A stretch of 64,000 bases of DNA from Zetaproteobacteria bacterium (GCA_002747015.1 NVXI01000002.1:304232-368231); one strand, 5' to 3'. Positions 42,731 to 51,802 are shown, counted from the stretch's first letter. Translations and numbers: made by a program. The notes: a model not told the origin generated them from the sequence alone.

Positions 42731-45700
42731 ATGATTCCGGCGACTTGGTTACATTCGTTGCGATTAGAGAATCGTAACTTTCCTGAGTTTATACAGTCAG
42801 GTGATGATCTGAGTGGCATTCCTCATAGCTCAGTTATTCGCCAGTCTTTTGATGAGCTAAATATAGCTGCCATTCATTGTATTTCAGGTGTACCTAGTAT
42901 TGCATTTATTGCGCAAGAAATATTTGATCAAGATGAGGTTGACTACGTTCACAAGGCTCTTTGGAATCAAGGCTTGGCAACCCTTCTTCTCGTTATTTCT
43001 GGTGATATATTACGTGCATACTCTTTGTCCCAACTTCCTGAAATTAATAGTGAACAGACAGATAAGCTGGTTCAAGTTTTCAACCTCACCAATGATGCTT
43101 TAGAGCTAAAAGACTTAGTTTTAGGTGTAGAGTCAGGTCGCTTTATAGCAGATAACGAAGATAAATTTGATTCAAAATACAGGGTTGATCAAGTTTTATT
43201 AACAAACTTAGAAGCAACCGTAAAAAGGTTAATTGACAACAATATAAAGCTCGAATCTGCTCAGGCATTATTAATGCAGATCATGTTTATTTCTTATCTT
43301 GAAGATAAAGAGATTATTAACTCCGAATATTTTAATAAGGCTACTGGCAATACGAAAATAGATTCTTTGAAAACCCTTTTGAGTGATGGTCGTATAAATA
43401 AATTCGCTGAACTTTTCAAATTACTTAAAAAGCATTTTAATGGTGATCTATTTGTTGCTCCATGCTCTTTCGATAAGAATGAGGCTGTTGAAAATTTAGG
43501 TTCTGAACACATTGAAATTCTTTCCGGATTTAGAGCTGGAAATATTGATTTAAGTTCTGGTCAATATCAATTTTGGCCATATGATTTTCGATTTATTCCT
43601 ATAGAGTTGATTAGTGCCGTTTATGATCGTTTTTTAGGATTCGATCCAACTTCAAAAAGAGAATCAGGCGCTTATTATACACCGATGTTTTTGGCTGATT
43701 TAGTTGTGGAACAAGCTTGGTCAGAACTAAACGATAAACAAAAAATAAGCGGTAAATATGTAGATCCGTCTTGCGGGTCTGGTATATTTCTTGTGCGCTT
43801 ATTTGAAAAAATGATTGCTGAATGGAAAATCAAGCATCAGGATCAACATCCAACTTGGCCTGCATTATTGGCCATGCTTAGAAGGCTTCATGGTTTTGAT
43901 ATTAAAAAAGAATCTATTCGTGTTGCAGCATTCTCTCTTTACATCGCCTTATTAGAAAATTCGAGACCGGCTGAAATTCTTGCGCTAATGAAAAAAGGAC
44001 GTTTATTGCCAAAACTATGTGGTGAAACGCTTCTGGTAACAGATTTTTTTGTAGTCTCAAATGAAAACTACCAGTACGATTTGATTATCGGAAATCCTCC
44101 TTGGGTGAGTCGAAGGGGAGAGCAAAAGACCGCAGAAAAATGGTGTAAAGAAAATAACTATAAAATGCCTGCTAAAGAAATTTCTTGGGGTTTTGCTTGG
44201 AAAGCGCTTTCCCATTCGAAAAAGGATTGTGTAATTGCACTTTTGCTTAAAGCAACTAGTTTTTTAACAAGCCAAAGTACAACCATTGTTAAAGCAAGAA
44301 ATGAGTGGTGGAAAACTATTCAGCTTATTCGAGCGGTAAACTTTGCAGATACACGTTTTCAATTGTTTGAAGGTGGAGATGCTCCAGCAGCACTTATGAT
44401 CTACAAGCATAAAATTAGTGAAGGGTCAGATTACGATTTTGATTACTGGGTACCAAAAGCAGATCTTAATTTAAAGACAAAAAGAATGATGACACTAAGC
44501 AGTGTTGATCAGGCCAGATTGTCTATTGAACGTGTTATACATGATTCATTGTTACTCAAACGTCGAATGTGGATGAATACTCCAGATGCAAAATTATTCC
44601 AATACTTAAATCAATTTCCTAAACTCTCTGAGAAAGTTATTACTTATCAAGATTCTAGGAAAAAAGAAAACAAGTTAAGTTGTAATTGGATTATTGGGCA
44701 AGGGTTTAAAAGGGCACAAGATAATAAAATCAACGATGATAATTACTCTGTTGTTCGTTCTAATGTTATTACAGAAGTTCCTTTTTTAGATATGAAAATG
44801 TTTTGCCCCATTGTTCTACCTAAAATCAAAAGCAGTGGTTGGCCAACTAATATAGTTCATAGGATTGGGTTTGAGCAAGGTTTCAAAGCACCTCACATAC
44901 TTATTCCCCAAGGTATAGAGCGAGAGCAAGGCCGATTACGAGCCAGTTATAGTGAGCAAGAACTTAGTTTTCTTAGCTCTTTACAATCGATTCACATTCA
45001 TGATGGAGAAACTCAAACCGCTAAGTTTTTAACAGTACTGTTAAATAGCTCCCTTGTTGCTTGGTATCTTTTTCACAACAGTTCTATTTCTGGTATGGAG
45101 CGAGATAAGGTTCCGCAGCAAGAAGTTTTAGAAATTCCATTTCCTTCTATAGAACGCTTGAGTGAAACGAAAAATGCAAAGTTGGCGTTTAAAGATGCTG
45201 TTAAATTAGTTGATGGACTTATGAAGAAAAAGGATGATTTATTTCAAGAAGAAGTCACTGGATATTTAAGTAAAATTGATAAAATAGTATACCGATACTT
45301 CGATCTTAAAGAGACTGATATCCTTTTGATTGAAGATACACTTAATCATATTATCCCTAGTATGCAGCCTCGTGCTCGTTCGAAAACAGTCCCTAGTCTA
45401 TGGAAAGATACCTCTGAAAGTGACTGGAATGAATATTCTACGCATTTAGCATCTGCATTAACGAATTGGTTGGAGGAACCATATCGTGCGATCTGTGAAA
45501 TTGTAGGGGCATCATCAGATCTCGTCGTTGTTGGGATTCATTTAACAGATGATCAAAAGAAAAGTAATTTTTCTTGTAGTAGGGAGGACGCGCTCGATAA
45601 TATCTTACCTAAGATTTGGGACTCTTTACCGCAAAATTTACCCGGAAATTTTCAGTTAATTCCTGATCTTAGAATATTTATAGATGATGTTCTTTATTTG

Positions 45701-45793
45701 GTTAAACCAAGAAAAAGAAGATTTTGGCTTGGTTCCACTGCTTTGGCTGATGCTGATGCAATTGCCGCCGACTTGCTAAGTCAAACGAGATAA
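42731..45793 (+). CDS. large N6-adenine DNA methyltransferase (Eco57I/type IIG-like)
   Basis: The 1020-residue protein has the SAM-binding motif YVDPSCGSGIFLVRLFE (D345) preceded by ESGAYYTPMFLADLVV, and the catalytic NPPW at 455-458 (IIGNPPWVSRRGE). This is the motif order of gamma-class N6-adenine methylases of the Eco57I type. About 300 N-terminal and 500 C-terminal residues flank the core, the latter probably holding target recognition. No clear nuclease motif is seen in this protein; a separate PD-(D/E)XK gene follows 9 bp later. The gene is AT-rich relative to the core genome. Confidence 0.8.
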   Translation: MIPATWLHSLRLENRNFPEFIQSGDDLSGIPHSSVIRQSFDELNIAAIHCISGVPSIAFIAQEIFDQDEVDYVHKALWNQGLATLLLVISGDILRAYSLSQLPEINSEQTDKLVQVFNLTNDALELKDLVLGVESGRFIADNEDKFDSKYRVDQVLLTNLEATVKRLIDNNIKLESAQALLMQIMFISYLEDKEIINSEYFNKATGNTKIDSLKTLLSDGRINKFAELFKLLKKHFNGDLFVAPCSFDKNEAVENLGSEHIEILSGFRAGNIDLSSGQYQFWPYDFRFIPIELISAVYDRFLGFDPTSKRESGAYYTPMFLADLVVEQAWSELNDKQKISGKYVDPSCGSGIFLVRLFEKMIAEWKIKHQDQHPTWPALLAMLRRLHGFDIKKESIRVAAFSLYIALLENSRPAEILALMKKGRLLPKLCGETLLVTDFFVVSNENYQYDLIIGNPPWVSRRGEQKTAEKWCKENNYKMPAKEISWGFAWKALSHSKKDCVIALLLKATSFLTSQSTTIVKARNEWWKTIQLIRAVNFADTRFQLFEGGDAPAALMIYKHKISEGSDYDFDYWVPKADLNLKTKRMMTLSSVDQARLSIERVIHDSLLLKRRMWMNTPDAKLFQYLNQFPKLSEKVITYQDSRKKENKLSCNWIIGQGFKRAQDNKINDDNYSVVRSNVITEVPFLDMKMFCPIVLPKIKSSGWPTNIVHRIGFEQGFKAPHILIPQGIEREQGRLRASYSEQELSFLSSLQSIHIHDGETQTAKFLTVLLNSSLVAWYLFHNSSISGMERDKVPQQEVLEIPFPSIERLSETKNAKLAFKDAVKLVDGLMKKKDDLFQEEVTGYLSKIDKIVYRYFDLKETDILLIEDTLNHIIPSMQPRARSKTVPSLWKDTSESDWNEYSTHLASALTNWLEEPYRAICEIVGASSDLVVVGIHLTDDQKKSNFSCSREDALDNILPKIWDSLPQNLPGNFQLIPDLRIFIDDVLYLVKPRKRRFWLGSTALADADAIAADLLSQTR

Positions 45794-45802
45794 GGATTTT
45801 TT

Positions 45803-46441
45803 ATGACGGTAGGGAAATCATCGCTTTGGCTTAAATGTATAAAAGATATAGATCATGAGCTAATTGAATGCGTCGAACGAGTATGGGCAAAAGTTATTGA
45901 TAGGCTAGAGCAAACAGATTTAGAAGACAAAATTACTGAGCGGCTTGTCGATATCTTAAGAGAAGATAAGGCAGCATGTGATCTGGGTTTTATCGCTCTT
46001 CAGCACAAGCTAAAAGAAAAGGATAAAATAGGGGACTACACAACAAAAGGTATTCTTGATATTGCACTTTTTTATGATCAGGATCATCAGACTTATATTG
46101 CTTATGAGTGTAAAAGATTAAATACTGTCACCGAAGAAAAGAAACGAAAAGCTTCACTTGCTGGGCCATATGTTGAGGAAGGTATTGTTCGTTATGCAAC
46201 AGCAAAATATTCTGAAAGATTGCCGTATGGCTGCATGATTGGTTATGTAATGGATGGGAATATATGTTTTGCCAGCAAACAATTAAGAAGTGCCATTGAA
46301 AAAAGAAAAGTTTTAATCAATCTTGAATATGGCCCGATAAATTTTAAAAACAGTTATTTTACAGCGTTTGAAACCACCCATCGAAGAAAATATGATAATT
46401 CCCTGATTGTCGTTCGACATCGATTATTCTCCATGATCTAA
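45803..46441 (+). CDS. PD-(D/E)XK-like nuclease partner of the methylase
   Basis: In this 212-residue protein GILDIALFYDQ supplies D86, and YIAYECKRLNT supplies E102-x-K104, a spacing that fits the PD-(D/E)XK nuclease core with ECK as the second element. AAGGA lies before the ATG and the gene follows the methylase by 9 bp. I infer a restriction endonuclease or nickase that cuts DNA lacking the methylase's mark. The family is not one I can name. Confidence 0.55.
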   Translation: MTVGKSSLWLKCIKDIDHELIECVERVWAKVIDRLEQTDLEDKITERLVDILREDKAACDLGFIALQHKLKEKDKIGDYTTKGILDIALFYDQDHQTYIAYECKRLNTVTEEKKRKASLAGPYVEEGIVRYATAKYSERLPYGCMIGYVMDGNICFASKQLRSAIEKRKVLINLEYGPINFKNSYFTAFETTHRRKYDNSLIVVRHRLFSMI

Positions 46442-46473
46442 TTGTATGTTCTGTAATTTTACTTTGATAGCCA

Positions 46474-46653
46474 TCAAGGACAAAAATCTTTCGTTCCAAT
46501 CTCTCTTTGAATATTCTCGATGGATGCCAGTGCGTTTCTGCGCTGGTGGGAATTTGGCTTGCTTCTCGCAAGTTCATTAAATGCCTCTCTTAATATTGCT
46601 CCTAGCTCTGTTTCGTTCTTTTCTGCTATCTCAAATCTTGTTACCAGTTTCAT
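46474..46653 (-). CDS. 59-residue small protein with strong ribosome binding site
   Basis: The frame begins MKLVTRFEIAEKNETELGAI and includes HQRRNALASIENIQREIG. AGGAGGTAATT immediately precedes the ATG at 46653. Small proteins with this layout (a TRFEIA-like start and RRNALASLENI-like middle) occur on alphaproteobacterial plasmids and integrative elements, but I know no function. It is convergent with the nuclease gene. Confidence 0.65.
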   Translation of the reverse strand: MKLVTRFEIAEKNETELGAILREAFNELARSKPNSHQRRNALASIENIQREIGTKDFCP

Positions 46654-47287
46654 AATTACCTCCTGTTATTGGGAGGCCGCGAATGATTGCGACCTTATCT
46701 GAGGCCGCTTAAATGCGAGAGGCTATGAACTGCACCGATGGGTCGAAATATATGGAGAAGCGTAGGCTTAACTCTTGGCTACGCTTGCAGTTTTAATGGT
46801 CTCTTGTGTTTGGGTAGGGTTTAGGTAAGGACGTGAGTGTTCGTAGCTCTCATTCTTAAGGGAGGATTGAGGCTGGTCTGTATTGATTTGTGATGATGCA
46901 AATAACAATCAGCTTGGTATGCATAACTTTTAAGAGATAGTTTTGAACTTGTGGGGGAAAGGCTTTTCCCCTGCTGCAAACGCTCCTGCGTTTTACGACA
47001 CCCCATTCAAGCGGGATTCCCGCAACGCCCTTTGAAATAATGCCTGAACGTATCCGTTCGTTTTGTTTTTTTGAGTTCTCCCTTTTGGGAAGACTTCACA
47101 ATATCATCCGTTTTGCCTCCATCAAGACATCCCCCAACCTTCCGCGCTGCGCTTGTGCAGAGTGGGAGGTTCCCCCTGTCTGGATTCCAATAAAACGCAC
47201 GATTTTGCGCTCTCTTTGCTCGCTCTTTGTCTAGGATTTTCAATCCCAAAAGGGATGTATTTTTAAACCTAAGACAAGGAAAATAAT
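46654..47287. other. gene-free leader upstream of ardA, rich in inverted repeats
   Basis: No credible gene in 634 bp; frames on the minus strand lack ribosome sites and coding character. Several inverted repeats are seen: AAGCGTAG/CTACGCTT (46758-46765, 46779-46786), a GGGGAAA/TTTTCCCC hairpin near 46955, GCGGGATTCCCGC (47011-47023), GAACG/CGTTC followed by a T-rich run (47046-47072), and GGATTTTCAATCC (47234-47246). Structured leaders of this kind precede ardA genes on some conjugative elements. Confidence 0.5.
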
Positions 47288-47803
47288 ATGAGCGCAGATA
47301 TCAAAATTTACATTGCAGACCTAGCAGCATATAACGCAGGAAAACTACACGGCGTTTGGGTGGATGCGACATTAGACCTTAATGAAATTCAAGAAGAGAT
47401 TGATAGTCTTTTGAAATGCTCACCCGAAGAAAATTCGGAAGAGGTCGCAATTCATGATTATGAAGGGTTTGAAGGCGTAGAAATTTCAGAGTATGAAGGG
47501 CTTAGTTCTGTTCAACAAAAAGCATTATTTATTGAAGAACATGGAACATTAGGAGCGGCTGTATTAGCAAACTTTCACGGAGATTTTGAATATGCCGAGA
47601 CCTCTATGGAGGAGCATTATCAAGGTGAATATAAGAGCTTGGAAGATTACGCGCGGGAGCTGACCGAGCAAACAAGTGAAATTCCAAAGCATTTAGAATG
47701 CTACATTGATTACGAAAGAATGGGGCGTGACATGGAAATGGGCGGTGATGTTTTTACAATCGAAACGGCACATGATGAAATCCATATATTTTGGAACCAC
47801 TAG
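47288..47803 (+). CDS. ardA: ArdA antirestriction protein
   Basis: The 171-residue, very acidic protein has the ArdA opening DIKIYIADLAAYNAGKLHGV and DLNEIQEEIDSLLK, and the elongated three-domain layout, with DYEGFEG and DYERMGRDMEM in the third domain. ArdA mimics bent B-form DNA with its Asp/Glu surface and blocks type I restriction enzymes while a conjugative element enters a new host. It lies 13 bp before the RadC-like gene, a common pairing on plasmids and integrative elements. Confidence 0.92.
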   Translation: MSADIKIYIADLAAYNAGKLHGVWVDATLDLNEIQEEIDSLLKCSPEENSEEVAIHDYEGFEGVEISEYEGLSSVQQKALFIEEHGTLGAAVLANFHGDFEYAETSMEEHYQGEYKSLEDYARELTEQTSEIPKHLECYIDYERMGRDMEMGGDVFTIETAHDEIHIFWNH

Positions 47804-47816
47804 GGAGGGTGAGAGT

Positions 47817-48302
47817 ATGAATAACATGCAGCTTGATTTGTTTGTTGATTATATAGCCCTTTCAAAACCTCAAAATATAGTTGAGGAAGCTCTAAGATAT
47901 TTGAGTAATAAGCTTAAAGGAGAAGGTATATTTATGAACTCAGCAAAGACGGTAAAGGATTTTTGCCGCCTTAAGTTAGCCGCAAAAGAGCATGAGGTTT
48001 TTGGCGTGTTGTTTTTAGATAATCAACATCGTTTGATTAAGTTTAAGGAGTTGTTTCGTGGCAGTATTGCGGGTTGTAGTGTTCATGTTCGCGAGGTTGT
48101 CAAAGAAGCGTTACGCTTTAATAGCGCCGCTCTAATATTTACGCATAATCACCCATCAGGGATTTGTGAGCCAAGCTTTTCAGATGTTCAAATCACTAAA
48201 GAACTTAAAAAAGCATTAGGGATATTTGATATTCGGGTGCTTGACCATATCGTAGTTTCGCTTGAGGGCACTGTCAGCCTCGCCGAAAGAGGGGATGTAT
48301 AA
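47817..48302 (+). CDS. radC: RadC-like JAB/MPN-domain protein
   Basis: I start it at 47817 behind AGGGAGGGTGAG; an upstream frame inside ardA is spurious. The 161-residue protein contains the JAMM metal motif FTHNHPSGICEPSFSD with LKLAAKEHEVFGVLFLDN before it, and ends LDHIVVSLEGTVSLAERG. It lacks the helix-hairpin-helix N-terminal half of chromosomal RadC, the usual state on mobile elements. Function is not settled; a role in DNA transfer or protection is suspected. Confidence 0.85.
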   Translation: MNNMQLDLFVDYIALSKPQNIVEEALRYLSNKLKGEGIFMNSAKTVKDFCRLKLAAKEHEVFGVLFLDNQHRLIKFKELFRGSIAGCSVHVREVVKEALRFNSAALIFTHNHPSGICEPSFSDVQITKELKKALGIFDIRVLDHIVVSLEGTVSLAERGDV

Positions 48303-48395
48303 AGATTTTGAAAATGCCGGATTTATTCCGGCGCTTCATGCTGTTCAATTATTGAACAAAAAAATAGCCACCGAAGATGGGGCGCATCGGCGGCG

Positions 48396-48425
48396 AAAAA
48401 CTGTTTCATTCCTTACAGTTTTTTT
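48396..48425. terminator. hairpin with T-run between radC-like and DsbA-like genes
   Basis: AAAAACTGT (48396-48404) pairs with ACAGTTTTT (48415-48423), loop of 10, followed by two more T. The stem is AT-rich. It lies between convergent genes and could serve both strands. Confidence 0.4.
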
Positions 48426-48433
48426 ATGAAACT

Positions 48434-49870
48434 CTACTTATTTTTTATAACGTCTCGCTCGATACTCACTAAGTAATCTATAATTTCAAACATCCTTAAT
48501 TCAATTTGTTTATTTCGTTCATCTTCACTTAATTTAGGGGAGATTCTTGGCTTAGAGGCGGCGGCTGTGTTTAGTGTTACATGATATTGATTATTAATAA
48601 TAAATACGGGGATTCCGTCAAAGCCCAATTTCTTTTCGTTTACCGTATTGGCCTTTATTTTCTTATCCATTTCAGGTGAAGAATAGATGTCGATAAATTT
48701 GTTTTTATCGATGCCACGGCTACTTATGAAATCTAGAAATTTATTCTTTCTTATGTGATAAGCGTGTTTCAAATGAGTTTGTTCTAATATCTCTTTTCGC
48801 AATTCTTCCTCAATACCCATTTTCTTTAACGTATAAAATAGACGCGCAAATGAGGGATGGATAAGCGATATATGAATTTTATCGAATTGAATGCTTTGAG
48901 AGTCTTTGTATTTTCTTAAATTGTTGTTCTTTTGTATTGAGTAACATCCCGAACAGCCATAGCTAAAATATTCAGTGACCTTAATTTTATCGGTTCGCAA
49001 ATCGGTTTTATTGATAATCTTAAAGGCGATGCCTGCTTTGAATTTGTTGTTTTTCGCCAATAGAGTATTTACGAGTTTTGCTTCTTTTTCTTTCGCCTTT
49101 GATATGGCTAGTTCTTCTTTTAGTAGTACTATTTTTTTCTGATTGGCTTCAAGGGCATCTTTTTTTAACTGCAAGTCTTGCTCAGCTAGACTTGGTTTCT
49201 TTGTCGCTGTTGCTGCTTTTTTTTCTGCTAACTTATCTTTACGCAATTGCTCTGTCAGACTATCAAATTCCATTTGTGCTTGACGTTTTTCTTCCTTAAT
49301 GCTTTCCCATTCCGCTTTTAGTTCAGCAATTCTTACATTCACTTTTTTTAAGAGATTTATAGAGGGAGTATGGTTCTTATTTGCCGATAATGTCAGTAAT
49401 TCCTGCGCATAATTTGGGTTTTTCTTAATTCCCTGACCATGGAAATACATATAGGCCAGATTATATCGCGCGTTTATGTCGCCATTTTCTGTGGCTTTGC
49501 TATACCAATATCCTGCATTATCTAGTACTTGTGGAAGTTGATTTCCCGTATAGTAATTATCACCCAACCAGACCATCAAGGATACATTTCCAGCCCTTGC
49601 CCATGTCTTGGCTAGATCGACAATGGGCTTTGATGTTTGTGTTTTGGGCTGTGTATTTTGTTGGATATAAAGCGTCTGCGCTTTCATATCACCGTTTTGC
49701 GCAGAGATTAATAGCATTGATTTTACGCCATAATCTTTGCCTGCATTGGCAGGTGCCTCCGTCTTTAATAAATTCTCTGATGCGTTCGCGGTGGTGGCAG
49801 AATATGGCAGTAATACGATTAACATTACCGCACACGTAATCGTGATGTTTCTTATTAAAATATTCTTCAT
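48434..49870 (-). CDS. periplasmic Sel1-repeat/DsbA-like thioredoxin fusion
   Basis: I start it at 49870 (AAAGGA six bases upstream), where a signal peptide begins (ILIRNITITCAVMLIVLLP to TANA). The 478-residue protein has Sel1-like repeats (GDINARYNLAYMYFHGQG), then a long coiled coil (about 90 residues rich in Lys/Glu/Ala), then a thioredoxin domain with the redox motif CSGC (EYFSYGCSGCYSIQ) and a cis-Pro (DGIPVFIIN). DsbA enzymes oxidise Cys pairs in exported proteins. The fusion is unusual. It is cotranscribed with the upstream lipoprotein gene (63 bp spacing). Confidence 0.7.
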   Translation of the reverse strand: MKNILIRNITITCAVMLIVLLPYSATTANASENLLKTEAPANAGKDYGVKSMLLISAQNGDMKAQTLYIQQNTQPKTQTSKPIVDLAKTWARAGNVSLMVWLGDNYYTGNQLPQVLDNAGYWYSKATENGDINARYNLAYMYFHGQGIKKNPNYAQELLTLSANKNHTPSINLLKKVNVRIAELKAEWESIKEEKRQAQMEFDSLTEQLRKDKLAEKKAATATKKPSLAEQDLQLKKDALEANQKKIVLLKEELAISKAKEKEAKLVNTLLAKNNKFKAGIAFKIINKTDLRTDKIKVTEYFSYGCSGCYSIQKNNNLRKYKDSQSIQFDKIHISLIHPSFARLFYTLKKMGIEEELRKEILEQTHLKHAYHIRKNKFLDFISSRGIDKNKFIDIYSSPEMDKKIKANTVNEKKLGFDGIPVFIINNQYHVTLNTAAASKPRISPKLSEDERNKQIELRMFEIIDYLVSIERDVIKNK

Positions 49871-49933
49871 GATATCCTTTTTTGTGCGCGGCACATTCAT
49901 TAAAAACATAAGCGTCAAAACTATAGCCAAAGG

Positions 49934-51451
49934 CTACGGCGTAACATAGTCCCAATTTAGGTAAACTCTGGCCTTGGTTGCGCGAGAGGGCGTAACGACG
50001 GCGTTATCGGCAACAGCGTCCAAGAGTGAAAATACTTCTCCGTTACCTAAAATAATATAATCATCTTCGCTTAGATCATCGTCATCACCAAAGCCAAGCG
50101 CCTCGTGCAGGCGAATAGAATTACTTGATAAGGCATAGCCTTCATCATCAAAGAACCAGACTTTATGCTGGCTTTTATCAAGGCGAATATCTCTGCCGAT
50201 ATTATTGGTGAAGGTCACTTCTAGGGCAGGGTAATTCGGTGCATCGGCTGATATTGTCCAGCTCATCTGCGCGTCTAGTGCCTCGGCCTTTGTTGAGGGC
50301 GCGTTATCAAGCGGCTTAACGATTGCGCGACCAATCTCAAGACTGGCAATTTTGTCGAAATCCTCACGTGAGATAAAGGTGGATTGCGCGATATAGCTTT
50401 GCGTATATCCGGCTGAGAAACAGCGTTGCGCAGGGTTTAAGAACAATTCCGGCCCAGAGTTGGTTCCATATATATTAATATCCTCTAATATATTGCCATC
50501 CGCATCTTTGGCATTAAAATCACCACTCAGATCAATACAATAATCACTCGTAGAGTTATTGGTAATTTCGAATGAGTAATTAAGGTCAAACCCATCAAAA
50601 TTAAAGCCTTCGCTTTGTAGGTACAAACGCGCCGTGCTTTCAATATCTACCTGCACGTTCTCTGTGATATCTTCGGAAACAATAATCTCTAGAATATTGA
50701 GGGGAATGGTTTTCTTTGGGGAATTATCTTCTGCAATCCCTAAACAGTCGCCGGATTGCACGTCAAAGACATAGACATTACCCCGCGCAGAAGACAGGGA
50801 TGGCGTGTTAGCGGCGCAATAATCCCCATCGTCTGAGCCTGTAGGATTACCAGTAATGTCGGCCAGTGTTTCTTGGAAATGGAGGAGGGCTTCCTCTGCA
50901 CTAATTAGAATTCGTGCGCCTGCATCGCTCGCGCTGGTTAGGGTGCTGATAAGGGTTTGGACACTCCCGTCATTGCCAAAATCCTCAATGCTTTGGTCAA
51001 AATCAATAATCGTATCGATGATTAAATCCTGCATGGTCTGGGTGATTTGAATGCCGTTATCAAGGTTTGCATCATTATCCAGTGTTTGTAAAAAGCGCAA
51101 CATATTCACGACCTGCGCATCGGTCTCATCGGCGGCATCAGACACGAGTTCCAGCGGCGTAATGATATCCGCAGCCTGAGTAGAGCCAAGGGTTACGCTG
51201 CCGATAGAAAATGTGATGGTTCCACCAACCTCATATTCAAACCTGCCTTCGCCATTGGTTATCCCTGAAACTTCGCCGGATGAATAGGTTAAGCCTTCAA
51301 CCGCGCTGTCTAAGAACACACCTTGCGAGAGTTCCGGTTGGTTGTTTTGTGGTGGGTTATTATCGCTACTTCCACCGCCACAAGCTGATAATGTTATAAC
51401 CAGTATCGCCATAAAGAGCGCTTCAAATGTTCCTTTAAATCGTTGTTTCAC
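49934..51451 (-). CDS. large lipoprotein, beta-rich, function unknown
   Basis: I place the start at GTG 51451, with GAGG nine bases upstream; a longer frame to 51622 crosses the recombinase site and is doubtful. The 505-residue protein has a lipobox (AILVITLSACGGG), then a Ser/Asn/Pro linker and VFLDSAVEGLTYSSGEVSG with NGEGRFEYEVGGTITFSIGS. This domain is common in large surface lipoproteins of Proteobacteria. Two beta-domains follow. Probably anchored in the outer membrane. A candidate promoter lies in the segment between the two inverted sites upstream. Confidence 0.65.
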   Translation of the reverse strand: MKQRFKGTFEALFMAILVITLSACGGGSSDNNPPQNNQPELSQGVFLDSAVEGLTYSSGEVSGITNGEGRFEYEVGGTITFSIGSVTLGSTQAADIITPLELVSDAADETDAQVVNMLRFLQTLDNDANLDNGIQITQTMQDLIIDTIIDFDQSIEDFGNDGSVQTLISTLTSASDAGARILISAEEALLHFQETLADITGNPTGSDDGDYCAANTPSLSSARGNVYVFDVQSGDCLGIAEDNSPKKTIPLNILEIIVSEDITENVQVDIESTARLYLQSEGFNFDGFDLNYSFEITNNSTSDYCIDLSGDFNAKDADGNILEDINIYGTNSGPELFLNPAQRCFSAGYTQSYIAQSTFISREDFDKIASLEIGRAIVKPLDNAPSTKAEALDAQMSWTISADAPNYPALEVTFTNNIGRDIRLDKSQHKVWFFDDEGYALSSNSIRLHEALGFGDDDDLSEDDYIILGNGEVFSLLDAVADNAVVTPSRATKARVYLNWDYVTP

Positions 51452-51592
51452 TGTCAATATCCTCGTGTTTGAAATTGCCGCAATTATAGAATTGTGAGCA
51501 TTACGCCATACCTCCCAAATGGGAGGCACAGCCTGTAATTTATCACCATCATTGAAAAAGACCCTTGATCGAATAGCTGGAATCGTGGCTGT

Positions 51593-51738
51593 ATAAAGGG
51601 AACCCTTTTGACCGATACGCAAAACAGCTAGAGCAGGGCATGCAAGCGCCCCGCAAAGCCTTTATCTTCCGTCATATTCCAACTTCCAAATACTTTCAAG
51701 AAATCTTATGGAAATACTAACAAAAGGGTTCCTTTTTG
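51593..51738. repeat. two inverted palindromic recombinase-type sites bounding ~110 bp
   Basis: Site 1 (51593-51610) is AAAGGG-AA-CCCTTT with flanks. Site 2 (51721-51738) is AAAAGGG-TT-CCTTTTT. Reversed, site 2 agrees with site 1 at 15 of 18 positions, with GGAACCCTTTTG fully shared. Both are imperfect palindromes around a central dinucleotide (AA, or TT when inverted), as serine recombinase crossover sites are. They lie in inverted orientation, 128 bp centre to centre, 64 bp before the recombinase gene. Confidence 0.6.
51671..51699 (-). promoter_or_regulatory. candidate promoter within the possibly invertible segment
   Basis: On the minus strand TTGAAA (51694-51699) and TATGAC (51671-51676) are 17 bases apart, pointing at the lipoprotein gene at 51451. 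If the segment flips, the same promoter would point at the recombinase gene and the downstream lipoprotein-RTX operon. The match is partial. Confidence 0.4.
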
Positions 51739-51802
51739 TCTATGCTTCAAATGATTCTTTTTCATTCATTTGTTTCAGTGGTTTATGGGAGTTTGTTAAA
51801 CG

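Noticed and set aside
47007..47249. 80-residue minus-strand frame upstream of ardA
   Set aside because: No ribosome site, Lys/Gly-rich odd composition, and it covers several inverted repeats; more likely structured non-coding DNA.
48345..48370. GTTCAATTATTGAAC hairpin as a terminator
   Set aside because: It is followed by A residues on the plus strand and preceded by T on the minus strand, so neither direction gives a U-tract after the stem.
51451..51622. Longer N-terminus for the large lipoprotein
   Set aside because: The extension crosses the palindromic recombination site, has no ribosome site at its start, and would bury the lipobox deep inside the protein.
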